Assembly (NCBI GenBank): GCA_029216955.1
Contig: JANAVB010023996.1
Coordinates: 13,551,138-13,615,137 of the forward strand
DNA length: 64,000 nucleotides
Origin: Iris pallida
Lineage: Eukaryota; Streptophyta; Magnoliopsida; Asparagales; Iridaceae
Direction of reading: 5' to 3'
Shown: in pieces, positions 63,111 to 64,000 of the stretch
Numbering within the stretch: position 1 is the stretch's first letter
Layout of the letters: each line of letters begins with the position of its first letter
The notes under the pieces: model-generated
The model's input: only the letters and a program-made list of their open reading frames with translations
Database searches by the model: none
What the model was told of the DNA's origin: nothing
Made by a program: the position numbers and the translations under genes

Positions 63111-64000
63111 ACCAGACAAACTCTGCGTCCTTCCGGGTCAGCCTAGTCAATGGCTCTACAATCTGGGAGAAATCCTGAACAAACCTCCTGTAGTATTCTG
63201 CCAATCCCAGAAAGCTTCTGATCTCTACGACTGAACTCGGTGCGGTCCATGCCTCAACTGCTCTGATCTTCTTCGGGTCGACTGAGATCCCATCTTCGGT
63301 CACTATATGACCTAAGAAATCAACTCGATCCAAGAAGAACTCATACTTTGTGAGCTTGCCGTACAGCTGCTCCTTCCTGAGAGTCTCCAGAACCACTCTC
63401 AAATGCTCCTCATGCTCCTCTACGGTCTTCGAATACACCAAAATGTCATCGATGAACACCACCATGAACTTATCCAAGTACAGGTGGAACACCTTGTTCA
63501 TCAAGTTTATGAACACCGCCGGGGCGTTAGTTAACCCAAACGACATCACCATGAACTCAAACTGGCCATACCGAGTCCTGAAAGCTGTCTTCGGAATATC
63601 CTGACCTCAGATCAATCTTAGAAAATACCTTCGGTCCGCTCAGCTGATTGAACAGGTCATCGATCCTCGGCAACAGGTACTTGTTCTTGATTGTGAGGCT
63701 ATTGAGTGCCCTGTAGTCGATACACATCTGTACCGACCCATCCTTCTTCGGTACAAAGAGTATTGGTGCACCCCATGGTGAAGAACTCGATCGGATGAAG
63801 CCCTTGTCCTGCAACTCATCTACTTGCTTCTTCAGCTCCATAAGCTTACTGTTGTTCACTCTATAGACATACTGAGATATCGGCTCTGCACCGGGTACCA
63901 AGTCTATAGAGAACTCCATATCCCTGTCCGGAGGCAACCCTGGCAACTCCTCCGAAAACACATCTATAAACTCAGCTATGCCTGCTCAACCAATCTATAC
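63111..64000 (-). pseudogene. Reverse transcriptase of element C, runs to the window edge
   Basis: From the right edge: [68 protein letters not shown] and [10 protein letters not shown], then [15 protein letters not shown], the catalytic FIDDILVYS (about 63,456) and [18 protein letters not shown]. Between LRSGY and the following [12 protein letters not shown] about nine codons that normally read HQLRI-like are missing, and the frame shifts (near 63,603). The wording is that of Tekay/Del chromoviruses. The start of pol and gag lie outside. Confidence 0.88.

Overview
The window is repeat-rich plant nuclear DNA. It consists almost entirely of transposable elements, several of them nested. I see no convincing host gene, rRNA or tRNA. 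Plant origin follows from Ty3/gypsy elements of the Tat/Ogre type (dual RNase H, a tRNA-Arg-like primer site), a Tekay/Del-like chromovirus, a CACTA (En/Spm) transposon with a TNP2-like transposase, and plant-mobile-domain-like accessory genes. The species cannot be told from the sequence.

Left third (1 to about 24,100): element A, a decayed Tat-like retrotransposon on the minus strand. From right to left it has a 5' LTR (inner edge 22,906), primer site, ORF1, a small middle ORF, gag, protease, RT, two RNase H domains and integrase (ending 4,942). Next comes an accessory gene on the OPPOSITE strand (329-4,292). Its 3' LTR lies beyond the left edge. A complete 9.34-kb CACTA element (11,714-21,054, 3-bp target duplication CTT) interrupts its gag. 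The CACTA carries a TNP2/DUF4216 gene and a five-exon TNPA-like gene, both on minus.

Middle and right (25,959-64,000): a four-deep nest. LTR fragment E (25,959-28,038) was entered by chromovirus C. The 3' LTR of C runs 28,039-28,565 and resumes 57,652-60,952; its pol follows on minus to the right edge. Element B, a complete Tat-like retrotransposon (28,566-57,646, 5-bp duplication TCAAC), sits inside that LTR. B in turn carries D, a non-coding large-LTR element (33,594-44,955) whose LTRs resemble those of C. By eye the LTR pairs differ by about 4-5 % in B and 3 % in D, which fits the nesting order.

The main finding concerns A and B, which share an unusual plan: an antisense accessory gene convergent with gag-pol. 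It has a plant-mobile-domain-like core, a basic/acidic linker and a coiled coil, with an intron, its own poly(A) signals and (in B) its own promoter. A 22-bp motif repeated five or six times lies between the two converging genes in both elements. Each family has also amplified its own short GC-rich motif (ATGCGGCTC in B, GCGCATG/GATGCGCC in A) in the LTR, ORF1 and the accessory-gene intron. This looks like a coevolving element-encoded protein and binding-site system, though function is inferred only. Both copies are now inactive, mostly through C-to-T type nonsense changes.
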